A stretch of DNA of 64,000 nt from contig JALSHH010000025.1 of NCBI GenBank assembly GCA_026982335.1, positions 1-64,000 of the forward strand, written 5' to 3'. Position 1 is the first letter of the stretch. Each line of letters starts with the position of its first letter. This DNA comes from Phycisphaerales bacterium (lineage in GTDB: Bacteria > Planctomycetota > Phycisphaerae > Phycisphaerales > UBA1924). Shown one piece after another: positions 52,042 to 60,916 of this stretch. A program made the position numbers and the translations under genes. The notes under the pieces are model-generated. The model had not been told where the DNA came from. It ran no database searches and saw only the letters and a list, made by a program, of their open reading frames with translations.

Positions 52042-52566
52042 TTATGCATCGGTGCTGGGTGTGTAGAGTCCCTTGGCCTTGAGAATGTGGGCGATGACTT
52101 GGCGGGCAGCGCCGTGGCCGCCGGGTTTGGATGCGATGAAGGTGCACACATCGCGCACCTCAGGCTCGGCATCGTGTGGACAGGCTGGGAACCCCACGCG
52201 GGTGAGGGCGGGCAGGTCGGGCCAATCGTCACCCATGTAGGCGATTTGGGATTCGCCGATTCCGGTGTGGGCGATGATTTCGTCGAGGGCATCGGACTTG
52301 TTGCGCGACCCTTGGATGACCATGGATTTATCGACACCGAGCGATTGCATGCGGTGTTTGAGGGCGTGCCCGGAGCGTCCGGTGATGATGGCGATTTTGA
52401 GTCCGGCGTTGAGCCAGAGCCGAAAGGCATACCCATCGCGGACATTGAAGCGTTTGGTTTCCGACCCGTCATCATTGATATTGATCGAGGCATCGGTGAG
52501 CACACCATCGACATCGAAGATGAAGAGTTCGATTCGGGCGAGATCGCAGGGAGGATTGGTTGGCAT
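52042..52566 (-). CDS. kdsC: KDO-8-phosphate phosphatase KdsC
   Basis: 174 residues, HAD fold without cap. The catalytic FIFDVDGVLTD at 15-25 has Asp18 (nucleophile) and Asp20; then FNVRDGYAFRLWLNAGLKIA, IITGRSGHALKHRMQSLGVD, the lysine in SRNKSDALDEI and YMGDDWPDLPALTRVGFPAC. It hydrolyses Kdo-8-P to Kdo. It follows kdsD with a two-base gap, so the two are one translational unit, and precedes the LptC/LptA-like gene by 39 bp. Confidence 0.94.
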   Translation of the reverse strand: MPTNPPCDLARIELFIFDVDGVLTDASININDDGSETKRFNVRDGYAFRLWLNAGLKIAIITGRSGHALKHRMQSLGVDKSMVIQGSRNKSDALDEIIAHTGIGESQIAYMGDDWPDLPALTRVGFPACPHDAEPEVRDVCTFIASKPGGHGAARQVIAHILKAKGLYTPSTDA

Positions 52567-52568
52567 GA

Positions 52569-53618
52569 TCAGTCGTCCTCCACGAGTTTCATCGCGATGA
52601 GGTCTTGGACATCAAGGAGCCCGATGGGTTTGTTGTCTGTATCGACGATAGGGATTTCGTCGGCTCGATATTCCCGGAACATCGCGACAGCTTCACGGGC
52701 CAAGGCGTCACCGGTCAGGGTTTTGGGGTCTTTGGACATGACCTTGGTGAGTGGGCTCTGGAGCTCGTTGGCATCGCGGAGAACGAGTCTTCGCAGGTCC
52801 GAGTCGGTAAAGATGCCGGTGAGGATGCCTTGATCGTTGGTGATGAGTAGGGCACCCGGGCGCCGTTTGATCTTGGAAGCCACCTCGAGGGCATGGGCGA
52901 CGGTATGGTTTTCATTGGTGATTGGGAGGTTTTTGTCTGCCCGGAATCGGATGAGTTCGCAGATGGGTTTGAGCAATGAGCCCAATGTTCCTCCGGGGTG
53001 GCGGGCGTGGAAGTCTTCGTTGGTGAACGATCGGCGTCGAGCAACGGCTAGGGCCAGGGCGTCACCGATGGCCAGTGTTGCGGTTGTTGAGGTGGTTGGT
53101 GCGAGGAAGTGACCGTCGCCGGCTTCATCAATGACGAGCGCTTCGAGGGTGACCGTGGCGATGCGTTGGAGGGAGGATATTTTGCCGTTGTGTGTGCCTC
53201 GGGTGATGGCAATGATGGGGAGTTTGTCTTGGCGCAAGATTGATGCGAGTCCGATGAGCTCGGCGGTTTCTCCTGAATGTGAAAGGCAGATGGCGAGATC
53301 ATTTTTTCGGAATCGTCCCAGATCGCCATGGGCCGCTTCGGTTGGATGGACGCTGTGGGAAGTGATGCCCAGTGATGCCATGGTTGCCGAGATTTTGGCA
53401 CCGATATGCCCGGATTTTCCAAGCCCTGAGACGATGACGGTGCCGCCGGCATCGGCGCAGGTGACAATGAGGTCGATGGCCTGGGTATAGCGCTGATCGA
53501 CCGAGGAGGCGAGCTTGGCGATGGCTTGGGATTCGTGGGTCAGTGCGCGGGCAACGAAGGCGAGTTCATCGCCTCTCTCATCAGGGGCTTGGGAGGATTG
53601 TTGCGATGCGGAGAGCAT
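52569..53618 (-). CDS. kdsD: Arabinose-5-phosphate isomerase KdsD
   Basis: 349 residues. SIS domain (about 45-190): VIVSGLGKSGHIGAKISATM, ASLGITSHSVHPTEAAHGDL, CLSHSGETAELIGLASILRQ, APTTSTTATLAIGDALALAV. Two CBS domains follow (about 215-345): ENHTVAHALEVASKIKRRPG, TGIFTDSDLRRLV, and AVAMFREYRADEIPIVDTDN. It interconverts ribulose-5-P and arabinose-5-P, the first step to Kdo. The N-terminal 20 residues are poorly conserved. Confidence 0.95.
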   Translation of the reverse strand: MLSASQQSSQAPDERGDELAFVARALTHESQAIAKLASSVDQRYTQAIDLIVTCADAGGTVIVSGLGKSGHIGAKISATMASLGITSHSVHPTEAAHGDLGRFRKNDLAICLSHSGETAELIGLASILRQDKLPIIAITRGTHNGKISSLQRIATVTLEALVIDEAGDGHFLAPTTSTTATLAIGDALALAVARRRSFTNEDFHARHPGGTLGSLLKPICELIRFRADKNLPITNENHTVAHALEVASKIKRRPGALLITNDQGILTGIFTDSDLRRLVLRDANELQSPLTKVMSKDPKTLTGDALAREAVAMFREYRADEIPIVDTDNKPIGLLDVQDLIAMKLVEDD

Positions 53619-53648
53619 GGGGAAGGATATGCAAGCGAGATGGGGGAG

Positions 53649-54512
53649 TCAGACGCTGATGGATTGAGTTGGGGACGCCCAGAGCCAGAACATGACAATC
53701 GGCAATAGCCGAGCATCCACAAAATCGCGGTGATTGGTGTTCTTTGTGGTGATGAGTGTGGTGATGATGAGTGTGAGGCCGAGTCCGAGCATCTGTGGGT
53801 TCGTTGCGATGAAGCTTGAGCCTAGGGCAATCAGCCCCAAAGCGATCAGCCATGTTTTACGCTGTCCGAGTATGACCGAGAGACTTTGGGTGCGATAGAT
53901 CGAATCGGCGTAATGATCGTCGATATCGCACAAGGCTGCATCGCCTGCGACGATCATCCAGACGCCGAGCGTTGCTGCGATATGAGTTGGACGCAGATTT
54001 GCAAAGAGGTCATGCTCAATGCCCCAGAGCACTGTGACGGACAGGGCCAAGTGCCCGGCTGCGATGAAAAACGATTTTGTCGCGGGCAGGTCTTTGAGTC
54101 GAGGCGAGCTCGGCGAAGGTTGGCGCCCGGCATAAAGGTGGACGACGCCCAGGGCGATCGGTGGGATGAACGCCAGCATCGGATGAATCAACCATCCAGC
54201 GATCGTCGCGAGGAGCAGCTCAACAGTGATCAGCACCCGAATGGGCTTGGCCCAGTGTGCAAAGAGGGTGGCGCGTGTGGGCAGGGCCAATGCATCGGCG
54301 GGATCTTGGCGATGGTCGGCGATCTTGACACGATCGAGCAGGTAACAGCTGTGCGCGCAAAGGAGGATAGACAAAATCGAATAGGCATTGGGATTCTCAT
54401 CACCGATCAGATGCCAGGTCAGCATGAACACGCCGAGCGCGTAGAGCGCAGGCCAGATGGCCAGATAGCCAAGCAGGTGATAGAGCTTTGAAATCAGACG
54501 GGCGTGTTTCAC
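53649..54512 (-). CDS. UbiA-like polytopic membrane protein, possible prenyltransferase
   Basis: 287 residues with about seven to eight hydrophobic helices. It has two Asp-rich motifs in the places UbiA enzymes have them: DRVKIADHRQDPADA (first, near 60) and CDIDDHYADSIYRTQSLSVI (second, near 195, with DxxDxxxD-like spacing). UbiA enzymes attach prenyl chains to aromatic acceptors for quinones, haem or lipids. The motifs are not perfect, so substrate and activity are uncertain. Its start overlaps the SurA-like gene by four bases (ATGA); kdsD follows after 30 bp. Confidence 0.65.
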   Translation of the reverse strand: MKHARLISKLYHLLGYLAIWPALYALGVFMLTWHLIGDENPNAYSILSILLCAHSCYLLDRVKIADHRQDPADALALPTRATLFAHWAKPIRVLITVELLLATIAGWLIHPMLAFIPPIALGVVHLYAGRQPSPSSPRLKDLPATKSFFIAAGHLALSVTVLWGIEHDLFANLRPTHIAATLGVWMIVAGDAALCDIDDHYADSIYRTQSLSVILGQRKTWLIALGLIALGSSFIATNPQMLGLGLTLIITTLITTKNTNHRDFVDARLLPIVMFWLWASPTQSISV

Positions 54513-55504
54513 TTGGCGTTGGTCCAGGTCCAGTTCAGGCTCGGGTCCGTCACGATGACCTCGGCAGTATCGAGTAGCTCATCGGCAAGACGCTCCATCT
54601 CGAGGCGCTGTTTGCGCAACACAAGTTGCGAACGCACCGAATGGATCTGGTCAGGAGTCGGTACAATGGCAGGGACTTTCGATTCGACGAAGACCAGCAC
54701 ATACCCGGCATCGGTCGAGAGTACCGAAGAGAGTTCGCCTGGTTGGGTGTTTTCGATGGCATTGGTGAGGATGGGTGGGTAGTTTGGGTCGCTGGTGCTC
54801 AGGTCGGGGATGAGTCCGCCCCGTGGGGCCGAGGGATGGATTGAATCGGTCGAGCACACATCAGCGAAGACCCATTGCTGAGCATTGGGGGGCTTAGAAA
54901 GGATCCGATTGCGCAATGTGATGGCTTGGTGTCGATCGGGGGTGACAAAGAGACGCACGCGATAAGTTGGACCAAAGGCAATGCGTTCGCTCAAGGTATA
55001 TTCGGTTTGGCTTGGTGAGCTTCGGTTGGCGACGAGTTTGCGGAGCATGGCGTTTCGGCGTAGGAAACGCGGGTATCGGTTTGGGCCCAATCCTTTGGAT
55101 GTGCAGAGTCGATCGAGCAGCTCGGAAGCGGGCACCTTTGGATCGGTCGCGACGAGTGTGCGCACAAAGAGGGATTCTTCATACGCAAGATCGTCTGAGG
55201 TGAGCTCAAAGCCTTGGCGATTCATTTCGGCTTGGAGTTGGCGGTCAAGAATCAGGTCAATCAGGGCTTGTTTTCCTGCCCGCTCGCTCAGATCGTCTTC
55301 GATTTGGGATCGGGTGACGGGGTGGCCTGTGATCAGGGCGATGATGTGGGGGGAGGAGGAGGATTGTGTCGATAGGCGGGCAGGATTGCTTCTGGATTGG
55401 GTGCACCCGGCGAGGAATCCCAAGATCAGGACGATGAAGAGGGGGGGGCTTTGGAGGCTTGGTGGTCGGATTGGTATGGGTGATCTGGGCATGGATTTGG
55501 GCAT
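54509..55504 (-). CDS. SurA/PrsA-like parvulin lipoprotein, outer-membrane foldase
   Basis: 331 residues. A long hydrophobic lipoprotein signal (PPLFIVLILGFLAGC, lipobox LAGC) then a SurA_N-like helical region (ITGHPVTRSQIEDDLSERAG, KQALIDLILDRQLQAEMNRQ, GFELTSDDLAYEESL) and a PPIC-like domain (YRVRLFVTPDRHQAITLRNR, FADVCSTDSIHPSAPRGGLI, VLSTDAGYVLVFVESKVPAI). This organisation is that of SurA/PrsA chaperones, which help fold outer-membrane proteins. A G8 tract (55441-55448) lies in the signal region. It heads the minus-strand operon leading to kdsD. Confidence 0.75.
   Translation of the reverse strand: MPKSMPRSPIPIRPPSLQSPPLFIVLILGFLAGCTQSRSNPARLSTQSSSSPHIIALITGHPVTRSQIEDDLSERAGKQALIDLILDRQLQAEMNRQGFELTSDDLAYEESLFVRTLVATDPKVPASELLDRLCTSKGLGPNRYPRFLRRNAMLRKLVANRSSPSQTEYTLSERIAFGPTYRVRLFVTPDRHQAITLRNRILSKPPNAQQWVFADVCSTDSIHPSAPRGGLIPDLSTSDPNYPPILTNAIENTQPGELSSVLSTDAGYVLVFVESKVPAIVPTPDQIHSVRSQLVLRKQRLEMERLADELLDTAEVIVTDPSLNWTWTNAK
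55441..55448. repeat. G8 homopolymer in the SurA-like gene
   Basis: Eight G residues on the plus strand; on the minus strand they encode prolines at the start of the lipoprotein signal (SPPLFIV). Confidence 0.9.
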
Positions 55505-55565
55505 GGAATGGTGGGTCGGTCAACCGGTGGGGCCGACCCTGCGTAGGGTATGGTAAGGAGTGTAT

Positions 55566-56432
55566 ATGCCTGAGAGTATTTCGGAGCAAAGTGAGCAGTC
55601 GGCCAGGGCCGTGGTCATGGAGCAGGCGCAGGCGGTGGCAGGAGATCGTCCTAGGCCTGCGCTTCGTTCGTTGGTTTGTCCGTATTGCGGGACGGTGACT
55701 GCAGACACGGGTCGATGCAGTGCGTGTTCTGGGCGGTTTGATCCGTTGAGCCGACAGGCGACGCAGAATCAGATGGGGCCTTGGTCGATTCGGGATGATC
55801 GCATCCCGTTCCGTCCTGGGTGTACTTATGAGACGATTGTCCGTTTGGTCGAGCAAGGGAAGATTTCGTCGGAGACGATTTTGCGCGGCCCTTCGACGCG
55901 GCAATTCTGGACGCTTGCCCGGCATACCCCTGGGATTGCGAACTTGCTGGGGGTGTGTCATAGTTGTCAGGGGGTGGTGAAAGCGGATGCTTTTGCATGT
56001 CCGGAGTGTCACGCGTCGTTTACAGCCGAGCGTGACCGCCAGCATCTGGGATTGGGTCCATTTCGCCCTTTGCCTGGGCAAGGGGTGCCCGAGGTGCTGG
56101 CGCTGCATGCCGAGCCTGCGAGTTCACCCGATTTGGGGGGCAACGGGGTTGTTTCAACTCCGATTAATGGGCGGGTTGATGCTGGGGGAGAGACGATGGG
56201 ACAGGGCGATGGGGGGAGGGCATTTGAGCAGGCCCAAGAGGCTGCTCGGCTTGCTCGGTGTTGGAAAATGGCGTGGGAGGTTCAGCGCCGACGGGCATGG
56301 GTGGTGATTGGGATATCGGCACTGATTACGCTGACAGCCTTGAGTTATGCCCTTTGGGGGACGGTTCGTGCCAATCAAGCAGCACCTTCGAGTCAACAAT
56401 CTTCCCAAGTTCCTGTCCCTTTTGACGAATAA
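55566..56432 (+). CDS. Membrane protein with two zinc ribbons
   Basis: 288 residues from ATG at 55566 (AAGGAG five bases upstream). Zinc ribbon 1: VCPYCGTVTADTGRCSAC near 40-57. A middle module follows (GPWSIRDDRIPFRPGCTYET, IVRLVEQGKISSETILRGPS, TRQFWTLARHTPG) that resembles a GYF_2-like domain. Zinc ribbon 2: CHSCQGVVKADAFACPEC near 131-148. A single membrane helix lies near the C-terminus (AWVVIGISALITLTALSYAL). This layout, zinc ribbons with a GYF-like module and a tail anchor, is one I associate with planctomycetes; function unknown. Confidence 0.7.
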   Translation: MPESISEQSEQSARAVVMEQAQAVAGDRPRPALRSLVCPYCGTVTADTGRCSACSGRFDPLSRQATQNQMGPWSIRDDRIPFRPGCTYETIVRLVEQGKISSETILRGPSTRQFWTLARHTPGIANLLGVCHSCQGVVKADAFACPECHASFTAERDRQHLGLGPFRPLPGQGVPEVLALHAEPASSPDLGGNGVVSTPINGRVDAGGETMGQGDGGRAFEQAQEAARLARCWKMAWEVQRRRAWVVIGISALITLTALSYALWGTVRANQAAPSSQQSSQVPVPFDE

Positions 56433-56483
56433 TCTGGTATATTGGGGATGCTCTCTTCGAGGGCCTTTTCTGGATGAATTCCG

Positions 56484-57482
56484 ATGCTTGAGCAACATGT
56501 CCATTTGAGATCGAATCGAAAAATGCTCGTTGGGCGTGGTTTTACGCTTATTGAGTTGTTAGTGGTGATTGCGATCATTGCGTTGTTGATCGGGATTTTA
56601 CTGCCCGCGCTTTCGAGTGCGCGGAGCTCGGCACGGACGCTGGTGTGCCAGACCAATATGCGTTCGATGGGGCAGGGTGCGATCAACTACAGCCTCGATA
56701 TGCGCGATATCATCCCCGCATTCAACTGGAGTGTTGATGGATATCGGACACCGTACGCTGACTTACGCAATGCAGGCAATGATCGCATCGCTGTGGGGCA
56801 TCAGGCGATCAGTATTTTGCGGGATCGGACGGGGATGAGCACCATTCCACGCAACGCGACGGGGAACTGGTTTGCGAGTTTATGGTTTACGCACCTGATT
56901 TACCTAGACTATCTCAGCGGCAATCCTGAAGAGCCCGTTGCTGCATGTCCAGAAGATCACGAACAAGTTGAGCGGGCCCAGACGCCGATCGAGGATTACA
57001 CGCCTGGGACGATCAAGCGCAAATTTGAGAGTTCATACGAAACAACGGTGTTAGCCAACTCGGTTGATGTTGCCCAAGGCACATTTGAGCCGATCCATCA
57101 GCACAACAGACATTGGCAGTCGTTTCTGCGGGCACCGGTGTATGTGGTGACGCGTCGGTTTACGCAGGTGCGGTATCCATCGAGCAAAGCGTATATGTTT
57201 GATACTTATGACCGCCACTTTGCAGACGACCCTGATACGCTTTACTTTGAGCCCGATGCCAAGCAGCCGATTTTGATGTTCGATGGGTCGGTTTCAGTCC
57301 GTGCGACGCGCGATGCCAATCCGGGGTTTCGGCCACTCGATCCTCGGAACCCTGAGCCGAGCATGGTTCGCAAGCAGGTTCGTGGCCCTTATGACTTTTT
57401 CCCGGGGTACTACCGGTGGACGCGAGGTGGGCTCGGTGGGATTGACTTCGGGGGTGATGAGATCAGCACCGGTCAGCCTTGA
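56484..57482 (+). CDS. Prepilin-like protein with N-terminal methylation site
   Basis: 332 residues. [20 protein letters not shown] is a canonical type IV prepilin/pseudopilin signature: peptidase cleavage after Gly of [10 protein letters not shown], with the Glu at +5. Planctomycetes encode many such proteins with large C-terminal domains. The C-terminal part has [20 protein letters not shown], a DG-type motif typical of these. ATG at 56484 gives a 21-residue leader; ATG at 56523 gives a short, classic one (MLVGRG). The role could be surface or secretion pseudopilin. Confidence 0.8.
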   Translation: MLEQHVHLRSNRKMLVGRGFTLIELLVVIAIIALLIGILLPALSSARSSARTLVCQTNMRSMGQGAINYSLDMRDIIPAFNWSVDGYRTPYADLRNAGNDRIAVGHQAISILRDRTGMSTIPRNATGNWFASLWFTHLIYLDYLSGNPEEPVAACPEDHEQVERAQTPIEDYTPGTIKRKFESSYETTVLANSVDVAQGTFEPIHQHNRHWQSFLRAPVYVVTRRFTQVRYPSSKAYMFDTYDRHFADDPDTLYFEPDAKQPILMFDGSVSVRATRDANPGFRPLDPRNPEPSMVRKQVRGPYDFFPGYYRWTRGGLGGIDFGGDEISTGQP

Positions 57483-57617
57483 TAGGCACTTTGAATGGGA
57501 CTTTCTGAGTCTTTCGTTTGAATCTTTCGTAACTTTCTCAGCACTGACGATCCCCGACTTTGACGGGCGATGGTGATAGACTTACGCGGGTGCTCATTGG
57601 CGCTCGAGGAGGTCGAA

Positions 57618-58646
57618 ATGGAGCAGAACGAAAATATCCGTGTGTTGGTTGCTGATAAGTTTGATGCTCAGGGGATCGAAGGGCTCGAAGCCCTTGGGTG
57701 TGCGGTGCATGTCGATGCCGATCTTGGCCCTGAGACACTGCCCGCGGCCTTGGCAGCGACCGATGCGCAGGTGCTGGCGGTGCGCTCGACCAAGGTGCCT
57801 GCGTCGGTGATTGAATCTGCCGATTCGCTCAGGCTGATTATCCGAGGGGGGGCGGGGTATGACAACATTGATTGCGCTGCTGCGGGATCGCGGGGGGTTC
57901 CGGTGTGCAACTGCCCGGGGATGAACGCGGTGGCTGTTGCTGAGTTGGCGATCGGACACATGCTTAATCTGGATCGCAGGATCACCGAGCAGACCAATGA
58001 ACTTGTCGGTGGGCACTGGAACAAGAAAAAATATTCGAAAGCTTTGGGGCTCAAAGGGCGGTCGCTTTTGGTGATCGGGATGGGTTCGATCGGGACCGAG
58101 GTCATCAAACGGGCGCAGGCCTTTGGGATGAAGGTGTCGGCCCAGTCAAGATCATTGGGCAAAGATACCGCGCGGGCATTGGGCATCAAATTGATTCCGT
58201 ATACCCGTGAGGATTTGATCGAAGCATTGGGCAAGGTCGATGTGGTATCGGTGCATGTCGCAGCGACGCCCGACACCAAGGATTTATGTGGGCCTGGGTT
58301 TTTCGGGGCGATGAAGGATGGGGCCTATTTTATCAACACCTCTCGAGGCGAGATCGTCAATGAGGCAGAGCTGATCAAGGCGGTCAAGACCAAAGGCATC
58401 CGCGTGGGGCTCGATGTGTATCAGAATCAACCCTCAAACAAGGATGTCGATTGGTGTCCAGAGTTGGCAAGTCTGCCCGGGGTGTCGCTGACGCATCATG
58501 TGGGCGCATCGACGGATCAGGCCCAAGTTGCGGTGGCGCAGGAGATGGTGCGGATCGTCGAAGCGTACAAAGAGACTGGGACACCCAAGCATATTGTGAA
58601 TGAAGATCAGCTGACGGATTCGGTTTCGGATATGGCCAAGGCGTAA
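57618..58646 (+). CDS. serA: D-3-phosphoglycerate dehydrogenase-like enzyme
   Basis: 342 residues from ATG at 57618 (GAGGAGG five bases upstream). D-2-hydroxyacid dehydrogenase fold: ADKFDAQGIEGLEALGCAVH, AVRSTKVPASVIESADSLRL, IIRGGAGYDNIDCAAAGSRG, VPVCNCPGMNAVAVAELAIG. Dinucleotide site LLVIGMGSIGTEVIKRAQAF, then FINTSRGEIVNEAELIKAVK, and the catalytic His in SLTHHVGASTDQAQ. It lacks an ACT domain. Pairing with serC, 54 bp downstream, indicates it oxidises 3-phosphoglycerate for serine synthesis. Confidence 0.9.
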   Translation: MEQNENIRVLVADKFDAQGIEGLEALGCAVHVDADLGPETLPAALAATDAQVLAVRSTKVPASVIESADSLRLIIRGGAGYDNIDCAAAGSRGVPVCNCPGMNAVAVAELAIGHMLNLDRRITEQTNELVGGHWNKKKYSKALGLKGRSLLVIGMGSIGTEVIKRAQAFGMKVSAQSRSLGKDTARALGIKLIPYTREDLIEALGKVDVVSVHVAATPDTKDLCGPGFFGAMKDGAYFINTSRGEIVNEAELIKAVKTKGIRVGLDVYQNQPSNKDVDWCPELASLPGVSLTHHVGASTDQAQVAVAQEMVRIVEAYKETGTPKHIVNEDQLTDSVSDMAKA

Positions 58647-58700
58647 GATCAAAAAATACGGGATTGTAAGGGAACAGGATTGAGGTAAAGGAGCATTGTG

Positions 58701-59801
58701 ATGAGTGATCGGGTATACAATTTTTCAGCTGGGCCTGCGTGTTTGCCCGAGTCGGTGCTCAGGCAAGCACAGAAGGATATTTGGAATATTTTTGATTCCG
58801 GGATCGGGATTTTAGAGCATTCGCATCGCAACAAGTATTTCGATCGCATTACGCATGAGACTGAAGCGGATTGCCGAGCGGTGGGCGACATCCCCGATGA
58901 TATGGCAATCTTCTGGATGCAGGGCGGGGCGACTTCGCAGTGCTACATGGTGCCAGCCAATTTTTTGCCCGAAGGGCGGACTGCGGACTACTTTCAGACC
59001 GGCAAGTGGGCCAACGATTCGATCAATGAGGTGCATCACTATGGTGCTGTCCACATTTGTGGGTCATCGAAGGAATCCAACTATAACCACATCCCTAAGG
59101 GTGATCAGGTGAAGTATTCCCAGAACCCCGCGTATGTGCAGTTCACCAGCAACAACACCATCATGGGCACGGAGTTCAAAGAGAACCCGGCGACGCCCGG
59201 CGAGGCGTTCCTAGTTGCAGATATGTCGAGCAACATTTACTCGCGCCCGATGGATTTTTCGCAGTATGGATTGGTCTACGCTGGTGCCCAAAAGAATCTG
59301 GGTCCGGCAGGCGTGACGCTTTTGATTGCAAAGAAGAGTTTGATAGAGAATCCGGTGCGTGAGTTGCCCAAGATGATGCAGTATGGATTGTGCGCCAAGA
59401 AGGAAGGGCGATACAATACGCCTCCGACCTTTGGAGTGTATCTGATGGGGCAGGTGTTCAAATGGATTCTGGCAGAGGGTGGATTGAAAGCGATGGAAGA
59501 GCGGAATCGTGAGAAGGCTGCGATTCTTTATGACTTCCTCGATTCACAAGATTTCTTCATACCTCATGCAGTCAAGGAGGATCGTTCGGATATGAACATC
59601 ACCTTCAAGTGTCCGAGTGCGGAGCTCGATGCACAGTTTATTGAAGAGGCCGAGGCCAAGGGGCTCACGACACTGGCGGGGCATCGTGCGATTGGTGGGA
59701 TGCGGGCAAGTATTTACAATGCATTCCCCAAAGCAGGGTGCGAAGCGTTGGTGGCGTTCATGAAGGACTTTGCCCACGCCAATGCAGGCACGACGGCGTG
59801 A
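58701..59801 (+). CDS. serC: Phosphoserine aminotransferase
   Basis: 366 residues from ATG at 58701 (AAAGGAG seven bases upstream; GTG at 58698 is possible). VYNFSAGPACLPESVLRQAQ, HRNKYFDRITHETEADCRAV, FWMQGGATSQCYMVPANFLP, and the PLP lysine Lys198 in LVYAGAQKNLGPAGVTLLIA. Later RYNTPPTFGVYLMGQVFKWI and GHRAIGGMRASIYNAFP. It converts phosphohydroxypyruvate to phosphoserine with glutamate. Operon with serA. Confidence 0.95.
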   Translation: MSDRVYNFSAGPACLPESVLRQAQKDIWNIFDSGIGILEHSHRNKYFDRITHETEADCRAVGDIPDDMAIFWMQGGATSQCYMVPANFLPEGRTADYFQTGKWANDSINEVHHYGAVHICGSSKESNYNHIPKGDQVKYSQNPAYVQFTSNNTIMGTEFKENPATPGEAFLVADMSSNIYSRPMDFSQYGLVYAGAQKNLGPAGVTLLIAKKSLIENPVRELPKMMQYGLCAKKEGRYNTPPTFGVYLMGQVFKWILAEGGLKAMEERNREKAAILYDFLDSQDFFIPHAVKEDRSDMNITFKCPSAELDAQFIEEAEAKGLTTLAGHRAIGGMRASIYNAFPKAGCEALVAFMKDFAHANAGTTA

Positions 59802-59822
59802 TCTCAAGCGATTTTGATTTCA

Positions 59823-59857
59823 GAACCCGGCTGCTCAGGCGACCGGTTTTTTTTGTG
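59823..59857 (+). terminator. Possible terminator of serC, within the end of the GT9 gene
   Basis: AACCCGG and CCGGTT (one bulge) followed by T8, just after the serC stop. It overlaps the 3' end of the convergent glycosyltransferase, where the T-run encodes lysines. Weak stem. Confidence 0.35.
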
Positions 59858-60878
59858 GGGTGATCAGCCGGGCGATGCAGGCGTCGAAGACTTCGTCGGT
59901 GGTGATGCGGTCCATCATTTTGACGCTTTGCTGATCGCGGAAGTGGAAGTTGTCGTCTTCGTGTGCATGGCGGATGACATCGTGGTCGTGTTGGTATGGG
60001 CCGACGAGTGATGGCTCGGTTGGGCCTAGGAGCGCAATGAGCGGGCGGTCGAATCCAACCGCCATATGAATTGCGGCAGAGTCATTGGCGACGACAAGTT
60101 GGGATCTGGAAATAATGGCCAAGAGTTGGGCAATGGTGGTCGAGCCAACGCGATCAGTGATGTGTGGGTGATTTTCCGCAAGTTCAAGCAGTGGTGCGCA
60201 GCTCAGGCGTTCGCCGGGTCCGCCGATGATGAGGATGCGATCGATTTCAGGGCGGGCGATGAGCCGAGTGGTGAGTTCGGTGAAGCGTTCGATTGACCAG
60301 CATTTTCCTGGCCAGCGAGAGGTGGGCGCGATGACGGCGTAGCGTTCGGGGTATTCGATGATGACCTGCGAGAGCTCATCATCGCCTGCGTAGAGGCGCA
60401 TGTCAGGTTTGGAGGTGTCGGCACCGACGGCTTGGACAAGTTTGAGCATCCGATCGACGGTGTGGAGTGTGCGTGGGGCATCGACGCGCTTGTTGAGGAA
60501 GATCCAGGCGCTCTCTTGGGCATCGCGGTAGCCGACTCGGACAGGTGCGCGGGTGGCCCAGGTGAAGAATCCTGAGCGGGCGAGTCCTTGGGCGTCGATG
60601 ACAAGATCGTACTTGGTGTGCTTGAGTTGTCTGAGCCAACGGATCAGAGGGAGGAATTGGCCTTTTTTGCATTGCTTGCCGAAAAGTTTGCGATTGAAGG
60701 GGATGGGTTTGTGGAGGGCGGGGTGATGGGCGATGGCTTGGACGAAAGTGTCTTGGACCATCCAGTCGATCTGTGCGTTGGGGAAGCGTTGCTTGAGAGC
60801 TGCGAGTACGCAGACAGATCGGCAGACATCGCCGAGGGCACTTGGTCGGATCAGCAAGATGCGTTTGGGATCGTTCAC
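59835..60878 (-). CDS. Glycosyltransferase family 9 (heptosyltransferase-like)
   Basis: 347 residues from GTG at 60878 (VNDPKRILLIRPSALGDVCR). GT9 features: ILLIRPSALGDVCRSVCVLA near the start, YDLVIDAQGLARSGFFTWAT, YAVIAPTSRWPGKCWSIERF, ILIIGGPGERLSCAPLLELA, then VVANDSAAIHMAVGFDRPLI and LLGPTEPSLVGPYQ. Heptosyltransferases I/II add heptose to Kdo-lipid A at the inner face. The upstream extension to 60965 overlaps the previous gene and has no family match. An inner-core role is inferred from the other Kdo genes. Confidence 0.88.
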   Translation of the reverse strand: MNDPKRILLIRPSALGDVCRSVCVLAALKQRFPNAQIDWMVQDTFVQAIAHHPALHKPIPFNRKLFGKQCKKGQFLPLIRWLRQLKHTKYDLVIDAQGLARSGFFTWATRAPVRVGYRDAQESAWIFLNKRVDAPRTLHTVDRMLKLVQAVGADTSKPDMRLYAGDDELSQVIIEYPERYAVIAPTSRWPGKCWSIERFTELTTRLIARPEIDRILIIGGPGERLSCAPLLELAENHPHITDRVGSTTIAQLLAIISRSQLVVANDSAAIHMAVGFDRPLIALLGPTEPSLVGPYQHDHDVIRHAHEDDNFHFRDQQSVKMMDRITTDEVFDACIARLITPQKKPVA

Positions 60879-60916
60879 GGGATGTATTGTTGGCTCTTCA
60901 AGGTCGACAAATCGAG

